Assembly (NCBI GenBank): GCA_032718475.1
Contig: JAUCBJ010002991.1
Location: 1 to 28,748, forward strand
Origin: Nemertoderma westbladi
Lineage: Eukaryota > Xenacoelomorpha > Nemertodermatida > Nemertodermatidae
DNA length: 28,748 bases
Reading direction: 5' to 3'
The translations under genes were made by a program, and so were the position numbers. The notes below the pieces were generated by a model. The model was given only the letters and a program-made list of their open reading frames with translations. It made no database searches and had not been told where the DNA came from. Every line of letters begins with the position of its first letter. The stretch's first letter is position 1. Positions 10,771-20,660 of the stretch are shown here, one piece after another.

Positions 10771-10929
10771 GTATACCGGCAAACCACTCGAAACGCTAAC
10801 GTGCTCTTTTTCGTCCAAAGTGCTAACTGTTCCAGACGCATGCAAATCAACTATACACCTAACTAACAAATTCTCTGGAAGGTCGCTAGAGTACAAGGGT
10901 GGTAAAGACTACACTTATACCATAGCCCT
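10771..10929. other. Junction between array 1 and the 61-bp minisatellite
   Basis: Short unique sequence. The word ctatacacctaac near 10850 already resembles the 61-bp minisatellite, so it may be a worn unit. Minus-strand frames entering array 1 from here gain a non-repeat N-terminus (starts at 10896 and 10850) but stop within 460 bp. I see no reason to call them genes. Confidence 0.5.
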
Positions 10930-11165
10930 AACTGCATTGTCTATTAATGTTGTGCTAACTGCAAACCTGAACAGTATTACTATACACCTAACTGCAAGGT
11001 CTAATTAATGTTGTGCTAACTGCAAACCCGAACAGTATTACTATACACCTAACTGCAAGGTCTAATTAATGTTGTGCTAACTGCAAACCCGAACAGTATT
11101 ATTATACACCTAACTGCATGGTCAAATTAATGTTGTACTAACTGCAAACCCGAACAGTATTATTA
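10930..11165. repeat. 61-bp minisatellite, left part
   Basis: The word tgtgctaact recurs at 10951, 11012 and 11073, with a variant at 11134: a 61-bp period and about four units. Each unit carries cacctaactgca and aacccgaacagtatta. It is interrupted at about 11165 by a LINE fragment and resumes at about 12050. Confidence 0.92.
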
Positions 11166-11842
11166 TGTTCTGTGTTGTTTTAAATGTGCTGATTTCACGG
11201 CTCAGACAGGCAAAAATAGGTTGTTATATTGGTGCTCAGTTTTATGGTTGTCCGTCCTTTGCGGACGATATGTTTCTATTGTGCCCGTCCGTAATTGGCC
11301 TACAATACATGATTAATAGTTGCAAAGATTTTTGTAAAGAGTATAAATTACAGATTAGTACTGATATTGATCCGAAAAAAAGTAAAACTAAATGTATCCC
11401 GTTCCAGAACACATGGAAGCCGCCTAGTGTGAATATTTCAGTAAATAACGTTACACTACCATGGGTTGAGAAAGGGCTACATTTAGGAATTCTGCTTAAT
11501 TTTACGTGTAGTGTCAATATAGATATACAGCGTAAGAGAGGTGCATTTATAGGAAAATTGGCAAATTTAAGGCAGAATTTTCATTCGCTCACCCGCGGTG
11601 CTTGTCTAACATTCAACGTATTTATGCGACAAGTTTTTATGGAAGCCCAGTTTGGGATTTGGCTTCTGATGAATGCCGTAGAATATACACCGCTTGGAAT
11701 ACGAATGTGCGCTACATTTATCATCTGCCGTATAACAAACAGCCATAGGTTCATAGTAGAAGATATTGTTAATTTTCCCCACCCTAAGGTTATGCTCAGT
11801 AAACGTTTAGTTAAATTTGCTAAAAAACTAATAAAGAACTAA
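11165..11842 (+). pseudogene. LINE reverse transcriptase fragment, 225 codons, frame-damaged
   Basis: The frame begins inside the RT domain just upstream of the catalytic motif C, FADD (from CPSFADDMFLL), followed by the thumb-side motif PKKSKTK and a region like the family's YLGHIL motif (GLHLGILL). Between 11614 and 11745 the family-like reading is in a different frame, where SFYGSPVWDLAS and LPYNKQP appear, typical of the post-RT region of CR1/Jockey-type LINEs. Two compensating frameshifts therefore hide a ~44-codon island. The 5' RT motifs A and B are missing. This is a non-functional relic. Confidence 0.85.
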
Positions 11843-12049
11843 TTGAAATTTTGAAATATGTATCGTCGTTCTAGATATTTTCTAGTGTCTCAATACTTAT
11901 TTGTGTTTTTCCTTGTTTTTTTTTGTGCTACTTACATATTAGTTAATTACTTAAATTTACTTTACATTACTACAATTTAGATTTACATTACATTACTGTG
12001 CGGTACTAATATGATATATTATGTATGAATATACAACATTAATTAATTA
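11166..12049 (+). mobile_element. 5'-truncated LINE inserted in the 61-bp minisatellite
   Basis: The left junction follows cagtattattat of a minisatellite unit, and the right junction continues with acacctaactgcatgg, the next words of the same unit, so the insertion split one unit. The inserted DNA has RT-like coding sequence (11165-11842) and then about 200 bp of AT-rich 3' sequence ending in attaattaattaat. Its protein differs from the LINE at 12265-14764, so it is another family. A clean target-site duplication is not visible because both junctions are AT-rich. Confidence 0.8.
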
Positions 12050-12150
12050 ATACACCTAACTGCATGGTCAAATTAATGTTGTGCTAATTGCAAACCCGAA
12101 CAGTATTATTATACACCTAACTGCATGGTTTATTCATGTTGTAGGCCTAC
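12050..12150. repeat. 61-bp minisatellite, right part
   Basis: About one and a half units continue after the LINE insertion (cacctaactgcatgg at about 12053 and 12114), ending near tttattcatgttgtaggcc. Confidence 0.88.
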
Positions 12151-12264
12151 TAACTAAGTGTTTAAACAGGATCAAACATTTCAGCATTTCTGTAATTCGT
12201 CTCGTGATCCTTATTTTGGCATTCGGCCAATTCGGCATTCGTGGGACCATGGAGCCCATAGGAT

Positions 12265-13392
12265 ACCCGAAGGATAATTGAAGAGTTATCAAAAAAGAAA
12301 GATAGGCATCTGGCTGTTATCTTTGTTGACTTCTTCAAGGCCTTTGATTCAGTCACTCTCTCACGTATGTTCAGCATAGTTTCATTATATGGGATTCCTG
12401 ATGAAATTATTGCAGCAATCAGATCAGTATACGATGGTTCGACAACATTTGTCTCTACTGTTGACGGTGACAGAGAACCATTTGAAGTGTAATGGGACGT
12501 CCTCCAGGGAGACACACTTGCACCATTCTTGTTCATAATTGTGGTTGACTATATTCCACGCACGTCCTTAGATCATCATAATGATGATGGGGTGATGATA
12601 ACTCCACCTACTGGCTCCAGAAGTCGAGGAAATCCAGCAAGTACCTAACTGATCTAGACTTTGCTTTATGACTTAGGAGTACTCTCAGAATCACTAGAGG
12701 GAGCCCAACGGCTCCTCAGCTCATTAGAACATGCTGCTTCTAGTGTTGGTCTTTTTATTAACTCCAGAAAGACCAAAATTTTGACAGTTAACTTTGAAAG
12801 TCCTCAGCAAGTCTCTGATCGGATGAGCATAAGCTCAAAGGATGGTATTCTTAGGCATGTGGACGACTTCTGTTACCTGGGATCATGGATCCGGAAGTCA
12901 GATGAGGACCTTCGAATACGTAAGGCAAAGCATTGGGCAGCCTTGAATATGCTTTGCAGGATTTGGAAGTCACCGAGAATTAATCGGAAACTTAAGGTCC
13001 GATTATTTAGAGCAGCAGTAGTTCCAGTGCCTCTCTATGAGAGTCCATGTTGGGCTCTAACTGCTGAGGACACCAAATCTCTGGATGGCACATTCACAAG
13101 AATGCTACGCCGGGTACATTGTGTCAAGTACAATGCACTGCACACATCTCCAACCAGACACTATGTAACATTGGAGTTGTCTCATTGGTTCCCCCAAGCT
13201 TGACACTAGAACAAAATCGCCTCCGCTTTGCAGGACATTGCTTTCGCCGTGAGGACCAGCCAGTGCATAATCTTGTACTTTGGCAGCCTCATGGACTGAA
13301 TAAGCATGGTGGACAGCCCATGACTTTCTTGAGACGCATCTTAAAGGACACTGGCCTTGAAGAAGTGGATGATCTAGCAAATGTCATGGGTG
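12265..13392 (+). pseudogene. LINE reverse transcriptase ORF, multiply disrupted
   Basis: RT motif A is visible as VIFVDFFKAFDSV (about 12319-12357) and motif B as VLQGDTLAPFLF (about 12500-12535). An in-frame stop (taa after PFEV, about 12490) lies just before motif B. Motif C should read FADD, but at about 12659-12672 the sequence is tttgctttatgac, where an extra base shifts the frame and removes the first catalytic aspartate. The later part (12661-13203) is open and includes FCYLGSWI and FTRMLRRV; a further shift joins it to the tail QPVHNLVLWQPHG. Catalysis is not possible. Confidence 0.88.
13385..13392. repeat. 8-bp target-site duplication, left (catgggtg)
   Basis: The eight bases before the element match catgggcg at 14671-14678 except for one position. 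An 8-bp duplication is the hallmark of hAT superfamily insertion. Confidence 0.88.
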
Positions 13393-13478
13393 CAGGGTTG
13401 ATAAAAATCATGATTTTCTTTTTTAATAAAAAAAATCAGATTTTTTTTATTTAAATCAGATTTTTTTTCATTTAAATC

Positions 13479-13860
13479 GGGTGACTAAAAAACAAAGACC
13501 CAAATAACAAAGACCTGTATGAAACACATGTGTTAACTTTCGTCTATTGTTTTGGTTCCCCAAACACGCCTCTGTAACCTGCTCCTTTACTAACCTGCTC
13601 CTGTAAATGGCAATGGGATCTAACGCTATATGGCAATGGGACCTAATCCCCTTTAGGACGTAACGCGACTTTATATCTTTGTTTTGTACAGGTGCCAAAG
13701 AGCGTTAGGTTACATTGCATTTAAAGGAACAGGTTAGTAAAGGAGCATGTTACAGAGGCTTGTTGGGGGAACCAAAACAATAAACGAAAGTTAACACATG
13801 TTTCAAAGATTATGCAGGTCTTTATTATTTAGGTCTTTGGTCTTTGTTTTGTAGTCACCC
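13479..13860. mobile_element. Nested fold-back element with ~150-bp inverted arms
   Basis: The left arm starts gggtgactaaaaaacaaag and the right arm ends with the complement-type sequence ctttgttttgtagtcaccc. The arms pair through taacctgctcctttactaac and ttaactttcgtctattgt-type words for about 150 bp each, with small differences. The 9-bp word atttaaatc lies on both sides (13470-13478 and 13861-13869). It may be a target-site duplication of Mutator-like size, but the same word is repeated in the host element, so this is uncertain. No ORF of its own is supported. Confidence 0.8.
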
Positions 13861-13984
13861 ATTTAAATCACTTTTTTCTTATTTAAATCAGATTTTTTTA
13901 TTTAAATCAGATGTTTTTATTTAAATCAGATTTTATATTTAAACAATCGGAAGACTTCTGGCTTCATCAATGCACTAATGTTTA

Positions 13985-14365
13985 AAAAAAACCGAAAAAC
14001 CGGGATCCCAGCGAAATATCGAATCCCGATTCCGACTTTTTTGAAACGGGATCCCGAAGTTTAAATGGTTAAATAAATTTGTTGAACATCTAAAAAAGTT
14101 CCAGCAGAACGGAAATGTTTTTATTATATCTAATTTTTATTTCAGTAAACCATCCAGTAATCAATTATAAGATAATTTTAATATAACTTTATCTTGCTAA
14201 TATTTCAGAAGTGTAAAATAAAGTGAGTGTTACTGAAAACCTGCCTCATATACTATTAACTTTGATGAATTTAATCCAAAATTGCAAAACCGATCTCGTA
14301 AAACGGGATCTCGAGAGGAATAATCCCGGTCCCGATCCCGGAAATCCCGAAAAGTCTGAATCCGA
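13985..14365. repeat. Inverted-repeat segment rich in cgggatc words
   Basis: Left words ccgaaaaaccgggatccc and gaaacgggatcccgaag face right words aaaacgggatctcgagagg and ccggtcccgatcccgg, then aatcccgaaaag. The words partly pair as inverted repeats and look like the ends of another small transposon inside the hAT-type element. Exact borders and a target duplication could not be fixed. Confidence 0.45.
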
Positions 14366-14670
14366 ATCGAATATAAACTAAATAAACAACAAACTCTAAA
14401 GTACTGTACAACTTAATTAATGGGCCTGTGAATACTGTATGGTATTGGAAATGCGAGATGTTACTGTATTTTCATGTAAATATTTAGGTAATTGGAATCA
14501 TTTATTAATAACCCGTAATGCAATGTTTATCCAGGCCTTAAAGCATGATTGATAAAATTCATGATTTTAAAAAAATCAAAACTATCTGATTTTTTTTTAT
14601 TTTTATATGTGATTTAAATCATGATTTAAATCAATGATTTAAATCAAATGATTTAATTCAAACAACCCTG

Positions 14671-14678
14671 CATGGGCG
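14671..14678. repeat. 8-bp target-site duplication, right (catgggcg)
   Basis: Partner of 13385-13392. This copy keeps the coding word of the LINE (MGD: atg ggc gat), so the left copy carries the mutation. Confidence 0.88.
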
Positions 14679-14764
14679 ATAGGGAGTTGTGGCGGCGCAA
14701 TTTTGTCGACAAGCCGGCACCCGCATTTTTAAAAATGCAGCTGCAATGCAGCATGCCGATCCTA

Positions 14765-15484
14765 GCTAGTTGGCATTCGGGATACCTGATTTTTCATTTA
14801 TCAGAAAAACTTGTCAAAGATTACAGTAGTGACGATGTGAAACTTGGTTTTGAAAATTTCAGATCAGTTTATAGGTCTATTTATTGCAAGGGAATGTTAT
14901 ATTAAATTTGGTAATGGATCATCATTTTACAGTAACGGATTCAAAACAAAACTTGGGAAAAAGACTCCTGGGAAATTTCTAAGAGATACAAAATATCAAA
15001 ATTGCCGTAGCTCCTATATAATAATTCAAGGCTATTCATTTGAATCAGTGCAATGAGATGAGTCATATTTCAGTTAATGATGCAACTAATGCTTCATATT
15101 TTTCATCAAAATTATTATTATACAGTATATCTTGTGTTTTATCAGTGTCCACGATATATTAGTTAGGTGCGGCTCCAATTCTTGGACTGTGTTAATTTAT
15201 AACCCCGGCACCCCGGCACTTTAGAATTATCCGGATTGGTTTTGAAACGTTGCTTTAATATGATAATTTCACTGACTCCTTTCATTATCTTTTCATAAGA
15301 TCAAAATTTCTAAAATTATCGCATAATTAACATCTTTATATTTAATTTCTCCTACGCGGATAGAATTCACTCAAGGGAATTATTTATGTGGGCTTAAGTT
15401 ACTCTGAGCAGCCTATCATTATAGTGAATTTTAATTGTTTTGAATTTTAACAATTGTTAATTATTAATCTGACGCATATTATAT
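14765..15484. other. AT-rich stretch right of the LINE
   Basis: Small open frames up to 77 codons start in the LINE tail but show no family features beyond it. The words ccccggcac and ccggcac repeat near 15204. Nothing else is recognised. Confidence 0.5.
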
Positions 15485-15960
15485 TTATTGTTTCACTAAC
15501 TAATTTCACCAATTTACAACCCAAATTAAATTTGCCACAGTTTGAGTTTGTGTTTTATGTATTTTATTATATCTCAACAATAGACGAAACGAGGAAATAT
15601 TCTAATAACGATTGTCTATCTATGTGTAAGTTTTCCATTTCACCATTCTTATTCGTTTCAGTCTGGGAATAAATTTCGGTTTGCCTATGTTTCATTAGAC
15701 TAGTTGTCAATGTCCAGGTAAGAAACCATTAGGTTTCCATGACAATACAAAATTATCGGGTTAGGACTTTGTATAAAGTACTTTCAAAAGAAAGTATAAG
15801 TTAGGACTTTAGCGCTCCCGGAGTTTATGCAAACGGTTTTATTTTTGTGTTCGATGTGAAATTGGTTATTTGCGAAACTGAGGGGTATTCGCAATCAATA
15901 TTTTCGGTCTTACAATCATTTAGCACTTAGTACAAATTGAATATAAGTGTGATTGACTAA
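15485..15960. repeat. Diverged segmental duplication, copy 1
   Basis: Homologous to about 16740-17210. The clearest words are tgtccaggtaagaaacc (15711 and 16916), tatcgggttaggactttgta, ggggtattcgcaat and catttagcacttgg/a. The copies differ by numerous substitutions and indels. No shared ORF is conserved, which argues against a coding duplication. Confidence 0.82.
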
Positions 15961-16739
15961 CCAACGAAAATTAAAATAACACGAGAGAAAGTAAAAAACA
16001 TTATTGATAATAAGTAAAAAAAATTAAAATATAGCAGACATAAAAGTCAGAAAAACCGACGTAATGATTTATGTAAAGGAACTTTCATATTTTACCGATT
16101 TATAACTGATGTTACACGAATAATGATTGAATTGTATTATTTTTTCCTGCAAATATTGTAAATTGATAAAAGTGAAACTATAACTATTTTACATGATTGT
16201 TTGAAAGGTTTCACATAAGCAGTATTTATGTACCGAGCGAGCGCGGCGGGGATGTTTCCATAAATATACAAGGGTCATTCATTCATAAACGTTGACAGTG
16301 TCCTTTTCACAAAATGGTGCCATTTTGTTAAATTATGTCAATTTAAGGGCGTTCTGAATGCTTAATTATTAGCGTTAATATTGTAATGTTTAGGAATATT
16401 AATGAAATTCATATCCTTTTTATGCAATTAATTGCAGTTGGTACATCAACTAAACTTACACTTCGCCTACAATCAATAGTTATCAGTAATGGGAAATACT
16501 ATCAATATTTGTTATAGAAGTTTATTGTTACTAAGTTGGTGATTATTACTTAGCTGCGTTACGAGGATATCACCACATCGAGAAGTTGATAATTGTCAGA
16601 AAAATAGCGCACGTTTAGTTACGCCTATAATGCACTAATTATTGCAATTTACGTGCTATAAAAGAAAAGGCCACTTTGTGGAATAAAATTACGCATTACT
16701 CTACATAAAAACAAATAGAGTTTTTCTTTAACCATAAAA
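15961..16739. other. AT-rich spacer between the duplication copies
   Basis: No ORF or RNA gene. A near-perfect 20-bp palindrome, acaaaatggtgccattttgt, lies at 16309-16328. A small GC-rich patch (gagcgagcgcggcggg) sits near 16237. Otherwise nothing is recognised. Confidence 0.5.
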
Positions 16740-17210
16740 TTGTTTCACTAATATTTTCACAAATTTAGAACCTCAATTTGGGGTATCTCAACAATTAGAC
16801 CGGATGAATTTTGAAATAACGATTGTCAATATATCTAGGTATTTCCATTCCACGGCAATCACTCACTACATAATAATATGTCGCCTGTGCAATAAATTGA
16901 AATACATTGTATGGATGTCCAGGTAAGAAACCATTACGTTTCCATGACAATACACAGTTATCGGGTTAGGACTTTGTATAGAGTACTTTCAAAGACTATC
17001 TAAAAGTAATAAGTTAAGACTTTAGCGCCCCCGCAGTTTGTGCAAAACGCTTTTATTATTAGGTTATACGTGTACAATTGGCTATTCGCGAAACGGAGGG
17101 GTATTCGCAATTAACATTCAGCGAGTTAGCGTATTAGGGTATTTGCGGTCTTATAATCATTTAGCACTTGGTAGTTGGTACAAATGGAATGTAAGTGTAA
17201 GAAGTGTGTT
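16740..17210. repeat. Diverged segmental duplication, copy 2
   Basis: Second copy of 15485-15960, carrying a short insertion (gcgagttagcgtattaggg) near 17123 that the first copy lacks. It lies about 290 bp left of satellite array 2. Confidence 0.82.
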
Positions 17211-17498
17211 TGTAAGTTAGCATTATGGCCATTCCATACTCTTGAGTGTTTAAGTGTGTTTGAAAAGTACCAGTTCCCATAATGCCACTAAGGGGGGCCA
17301 AGTATTTCATACACATGACACACTGGACTGCAAAAGTGGTAAAATGCTAACTTGTGGGAAATGGTCTAAAAAACGTTTTGACAAAGTTTCAGATTGCAAG
17401 GACCACGAGTTAGCACTTTGAGTTAGCACTTTGGAAAAGTTAGCACAATAGCGGAAAAAGAGCTTGCAAAGTTAGCCCTTTGGTATATTTGCCAACAC
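17211..17498. other. Left flank of satellite array 2
   Basis: Contains a small tandem pair of gagttagcactttg (about 17407-17434) and related gttagc words. There is no ORF of its own, though one array frame continues leftward to a stop at 17440. The last bases before the array (tttgccaacacaaagtatc) are a truncated satellite unit. Confidence 0.55.
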
Positions 17499-18620
17499 AA
17501 AGTATCTGACATCGTTTGGGTCCGTGTGCAAAGTATCTACTAACATTTGGGTTCGTGTGCAAAGTATCTGCCAACATTTGGGTCCGTGTGCAAAGTATCT
17601 GACATCTTTTGGGTCCGTGTTCAAAGTATATGACATCCTTTGGGTCCGTGTGCAAAGTATCTGACATCTTTTGGTTCCAAGTGCAAAGTATCTGACTTCC
17701 TTTGGGTCCGTGTGCAAAGTATCTGACATCCTTTGGGTCCGTATTCAAAGTATCTGCCAACATTTGGGTCCGTGTGCAAAGTATCTGACATCTTTTGGGT
17801 CTGTGTGCAAAGTATCTGACATATTTTGGGTCCGTGTGCAAAGTATATGACATCCTTTGGGTCCGAATGCAAAGTATCTTACATCTTTTGGGTCCGTGTG
17901 CAAAGTATCTGCCAACATTTGTGTCCGTGTGCAAAGTATCTGCCAACATTTCGGTACGTGTGCAAAGTATCTGACATCCTTTGGGTCCGTGTGCAAAGTA
18001 TATGAGATCCTTTGGGTCCGTTTGCAAAGTATCTGACATCTTTTGGGTCCGTGTGCAAAGTATCTGCCAACATTTGGGTCCGTGTGCAAAGTATCTGACA
18101 TCTTTTGGGTCCGTGTGCAAAGTATATGACATCCTTTGGGTCCGTGTGCAAAGTATCTGCCAACATTTGGGTCCGTGTGCAAAGTATCTGACATCTTTTG
18201 GGTCCGTGTGCAAAGTATATGACATCCTTTGGGTCCGTGTGCAAAGTATCTGACATCCTTTGGGTCCGTGTTCAAAGTATCTGCCAACATTTGGGTCCGT
18301 GTGCAAAGTATATGACATCCTTTGGGTCCGTGTGCAAAGTATCTGACATCCTTTGGGTCCGTGTTCAAAGTATCTGCCAACATTTGTGTCCGTGTGCAAA
18401 TTATCTGACATCCTTTGGGTCCGTGTGCAAAGTATCTGCCAACATTTGGGTCCGTGTGCAAAGTATCCGACATCTTTTGGGTCCGTGTACAAAGTATATG
18501 ACATCCTTTGGGTCCGTGTGCAAAGTATATGACATCCTTTGGGTCCGTGTGCAAAGTATCTGCCAACATTTGTGTCCGTGTGCAAAGTATCTGACATCTT
18601 TTGGGTCCGTGTGCAAAGTA
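17499..18620. repeat. Higher-order block of array 2, copy 1 (about 36 units)
   Basis: Repeated at 18987-20108 with an offset of exactly 1488 bp (48 units). Matching private variants are atcgtttggg (17511/18999), ttggttccaagtg (about 17670/19158), tatcttacatc (17876/19364), tgagatcctt changed to cgagatcctt (18003/19491), and gtgtgcaaatt after tgtccg/tgtctg (about 18387/19875). Confidence 0.92.
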
Positions 18621-18986
18621 TATGACATCCTTTGGGTCCGTGTGCAAAGTATATGACATCCTTTGGGTCCGTGTGCAAAGTATCTGCCAACATTTGTGTC
18701 CGTGTGCAAAGTATCTGACATCTTTTGGGTCCGTGTGCAAAGTATATGACATCCTTTGGGTCCGTGTGCAAAGTATCTGCCAATATTTGGGTTCGTGTGC
18801 AAATTATCTGCCAACATTTGGGTCCGTGTGCAAAGTATCTGCCAACATTTGGGTCCGTGTGCAAAGTATCTGACATCTTTTGGGTCCGTGTGCAAAGTAT
18901 ATGACATCCTTTGGGTCCGTGTGCAAAGTATCTGCCAACATTTGGGTCCGTGTTCAAAGTATCTGACATCCTTTGGGTCCGTGTGC

Positions 18987-20108
18987 AAAGTATCTGACAT
19001 CGTTTGGGTCCGTGTGCAAAGTATCTACTAACATTTGGGTTCGTGTGCAAAGTATCTGCCAACATTTGGGTCCGTGTGCAAAGTATCTGACATCTTTTGG
19101 GTCCGTGTTCAAAGTATATGACATCCTTTGGGTCCGTGTGCAAAGTATCTGACATCTTTTGGTTCCAAGTGCAAAGTATCTGACTTCCTTTGGGTCCGTG
19201 TGCAAAGTATCTGACATCCTTTGGGTCCGTATTCAAAGTATCTGCCAACATTTGGGTCCGTGTGCAAAGTATCTGACATCTTTTGGGTCTGTGTGCAAAG
19301 TATCTGACATATTTTGGGTCCGTGTGCAAAGTATATGACATCCTTTGGGTCCGAATGCAAAGTATCTTACATCTTTTGGGTCCGTGTGCAAAGTATCTGC
19401 CAACATTTGTGTCCGTGTGCAAAGTATCTGCCAACATTTGGGTCCGTGTGCAAAGTATCTGACATCCTTTGGGTCCGTGTGCAAAGTATACGAGATCCTT
19501 TGGGTCCGTTTGCAAAGTATCTGACATCTTTTGGGTCCGTGTGCAAAGTATCTGCCAACATTTGGGTCCGTGTGCAAAGTATCTGACATATTTTGGGTCC
19601 GTGTGCAAAGTATATGACATCCTTTGGGTCCGTGTGCAAAGTATCTGCCAACATTTGGGTCCGTGTGCAAAGTATCTGACATCTTTTGGGTCCGTGTGCA
19701 AAGTATATGACATCCTTTGGGTCCGTGTGCAAAGTATCTGACATCCTTTGGGTCCGTGTTCAAAGTATCTGCCAACATTTGGGTCCGTGTGCAAAGTATA
19801 TGACATCCTTTGGGTCCGTGTGCAAAGTATCTGACATCCTTTGGGTCCGTGTTCAAAGTATCTGCCAACATTTGTGTCTGTGTGCAAATTATCTGACATC
19901 CTTTGGGTCCGTGTGCAAAGTATCTGCCAACATTTGGGTCCGTGTGCAAAGTATCTGACATCTTTTGGGTCCGTGTACAAAGTATATGACATCCTTTGGG
20001 TCCGTGTGCAAAGTATATTACATCCTTTGGGTCCGTGTGCAAAGTATCTGCCAACATTTGTGTCCGTGTGCAAAGTATCTGACATCTTTTGGGTCCGTGT
20101 GCAAAGTA
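18987..20108. repeat. Higher-order block of array 2, copy 2
   Basis: Copy of 17499-18620 with a few substitutions. The first block starts exactly at the left edge of the array, so the array's edge unit has an internal copy here. Confidence 0.92.
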
Positions 20109-20660
20109 TCTGCCAACATTTGGGTCCGTGTGCAAAGTATCTGACATATTTTGGGTCCGTGTGCAAAGTATATGACATCCTTTGGGTCCGTGTGCAAAGT
20201 ATCTGCCAACATTTGGGTCCGTGTGCAAAGTATCTGACATCTTTTGGGTCCGTGTGCAAAGTATATGACATCCTTTGGGTCCGTGTGCAAAGTATCTGAC
20301 ATCCTTTGGGTCCGTGTTCAAAGTATCTGCCAACATTTGGGTCCGTGTGCAAAGTATATGACATCCTTTGGGTCCGTGTGCAAAGTATCTGACATCCTTT
20401 GGGTCCGTGTTCAAAGTATCTGCCAACATTTGTGTCTGTGTGCAAATTATCTGACATCCTTTGGGTCCGTGTGCAAAGTATCTGCCAACATTTGGGTCCG
20501 TGTGCAAAGTATCTGACATCTTTTGGGTCCGTGTACAAAGTATATGACATCCTTTGGGTCCGTGTGCAAAGTATATTACATCCTTTGGGTCCGTGTGCAA
20601 AGTATCTGCCAACATTTGTGTCCGTGTGCAAAGTATCTGACATCTTTTGGGTCCGTGTGC
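19512..20660. repeat. 558-bp tandem duplication (18 units x 2) in array 2
   Basis: The rare words aagtatatta (20011 and 20569), tgtgtctgtgtgc (about 19870 and 20428) and gtgtacaaag (about 19974 and 20532) repeat at 558 bp, i.e. 18 units or six 93-bp trimers. The first copy overlaps block copy 2 and shares mutations absent from block copy 1, so this duplication is younger than the 1488-bp one. Confidence 0.9.

Larger units (their letters stand above)
13393..14670. mobile_element. Non-autonomous hAT-type DNA transposon (1278 bp)
   Basis: The element starts CAGGGTTG (13393-13400) and ends CAACCCTG (14663-14670), perfect terminal inverted repeats with the CAGNG-type start of hAT elements, and is flanked by 8-bp duplications differing at one base. 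Next to both ends lie AT-rich words of the aaatcatgatttaaatc type. No transposase ORF is present, so it must have been moved in trans. It carries a nested fold-back element (13479-13860) and a further inverted-repeat segment (about 13985-14365). Confidence 0.9.
12265..14764 (+). mobile_element. LINE (non-LTR retrotransposon), truncated, interrupted by a hAT-type element
   Basis: RT coding homology runs from about 12265 to 13392 and resumes at 14671, with a 3' UTR to about 14764 (catgccgat word shared with the minus-strand copy at 2064-2606). The interruption at 13393-14670 is an independent DNA transposon; removing it restores the protein context NVMGDREL seen uninterrupted in the 2142-2336 copy. 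The 5' end is missing: there is no endonuclease domain. Confidence 0.88.

Noticed and set aside
12400-12425. CTGATGA word as a hammerhead ribozyme core
   Set aside because: It is part of the reverse-transcriptase coding sequence and lacks the matching GAAA and stems.
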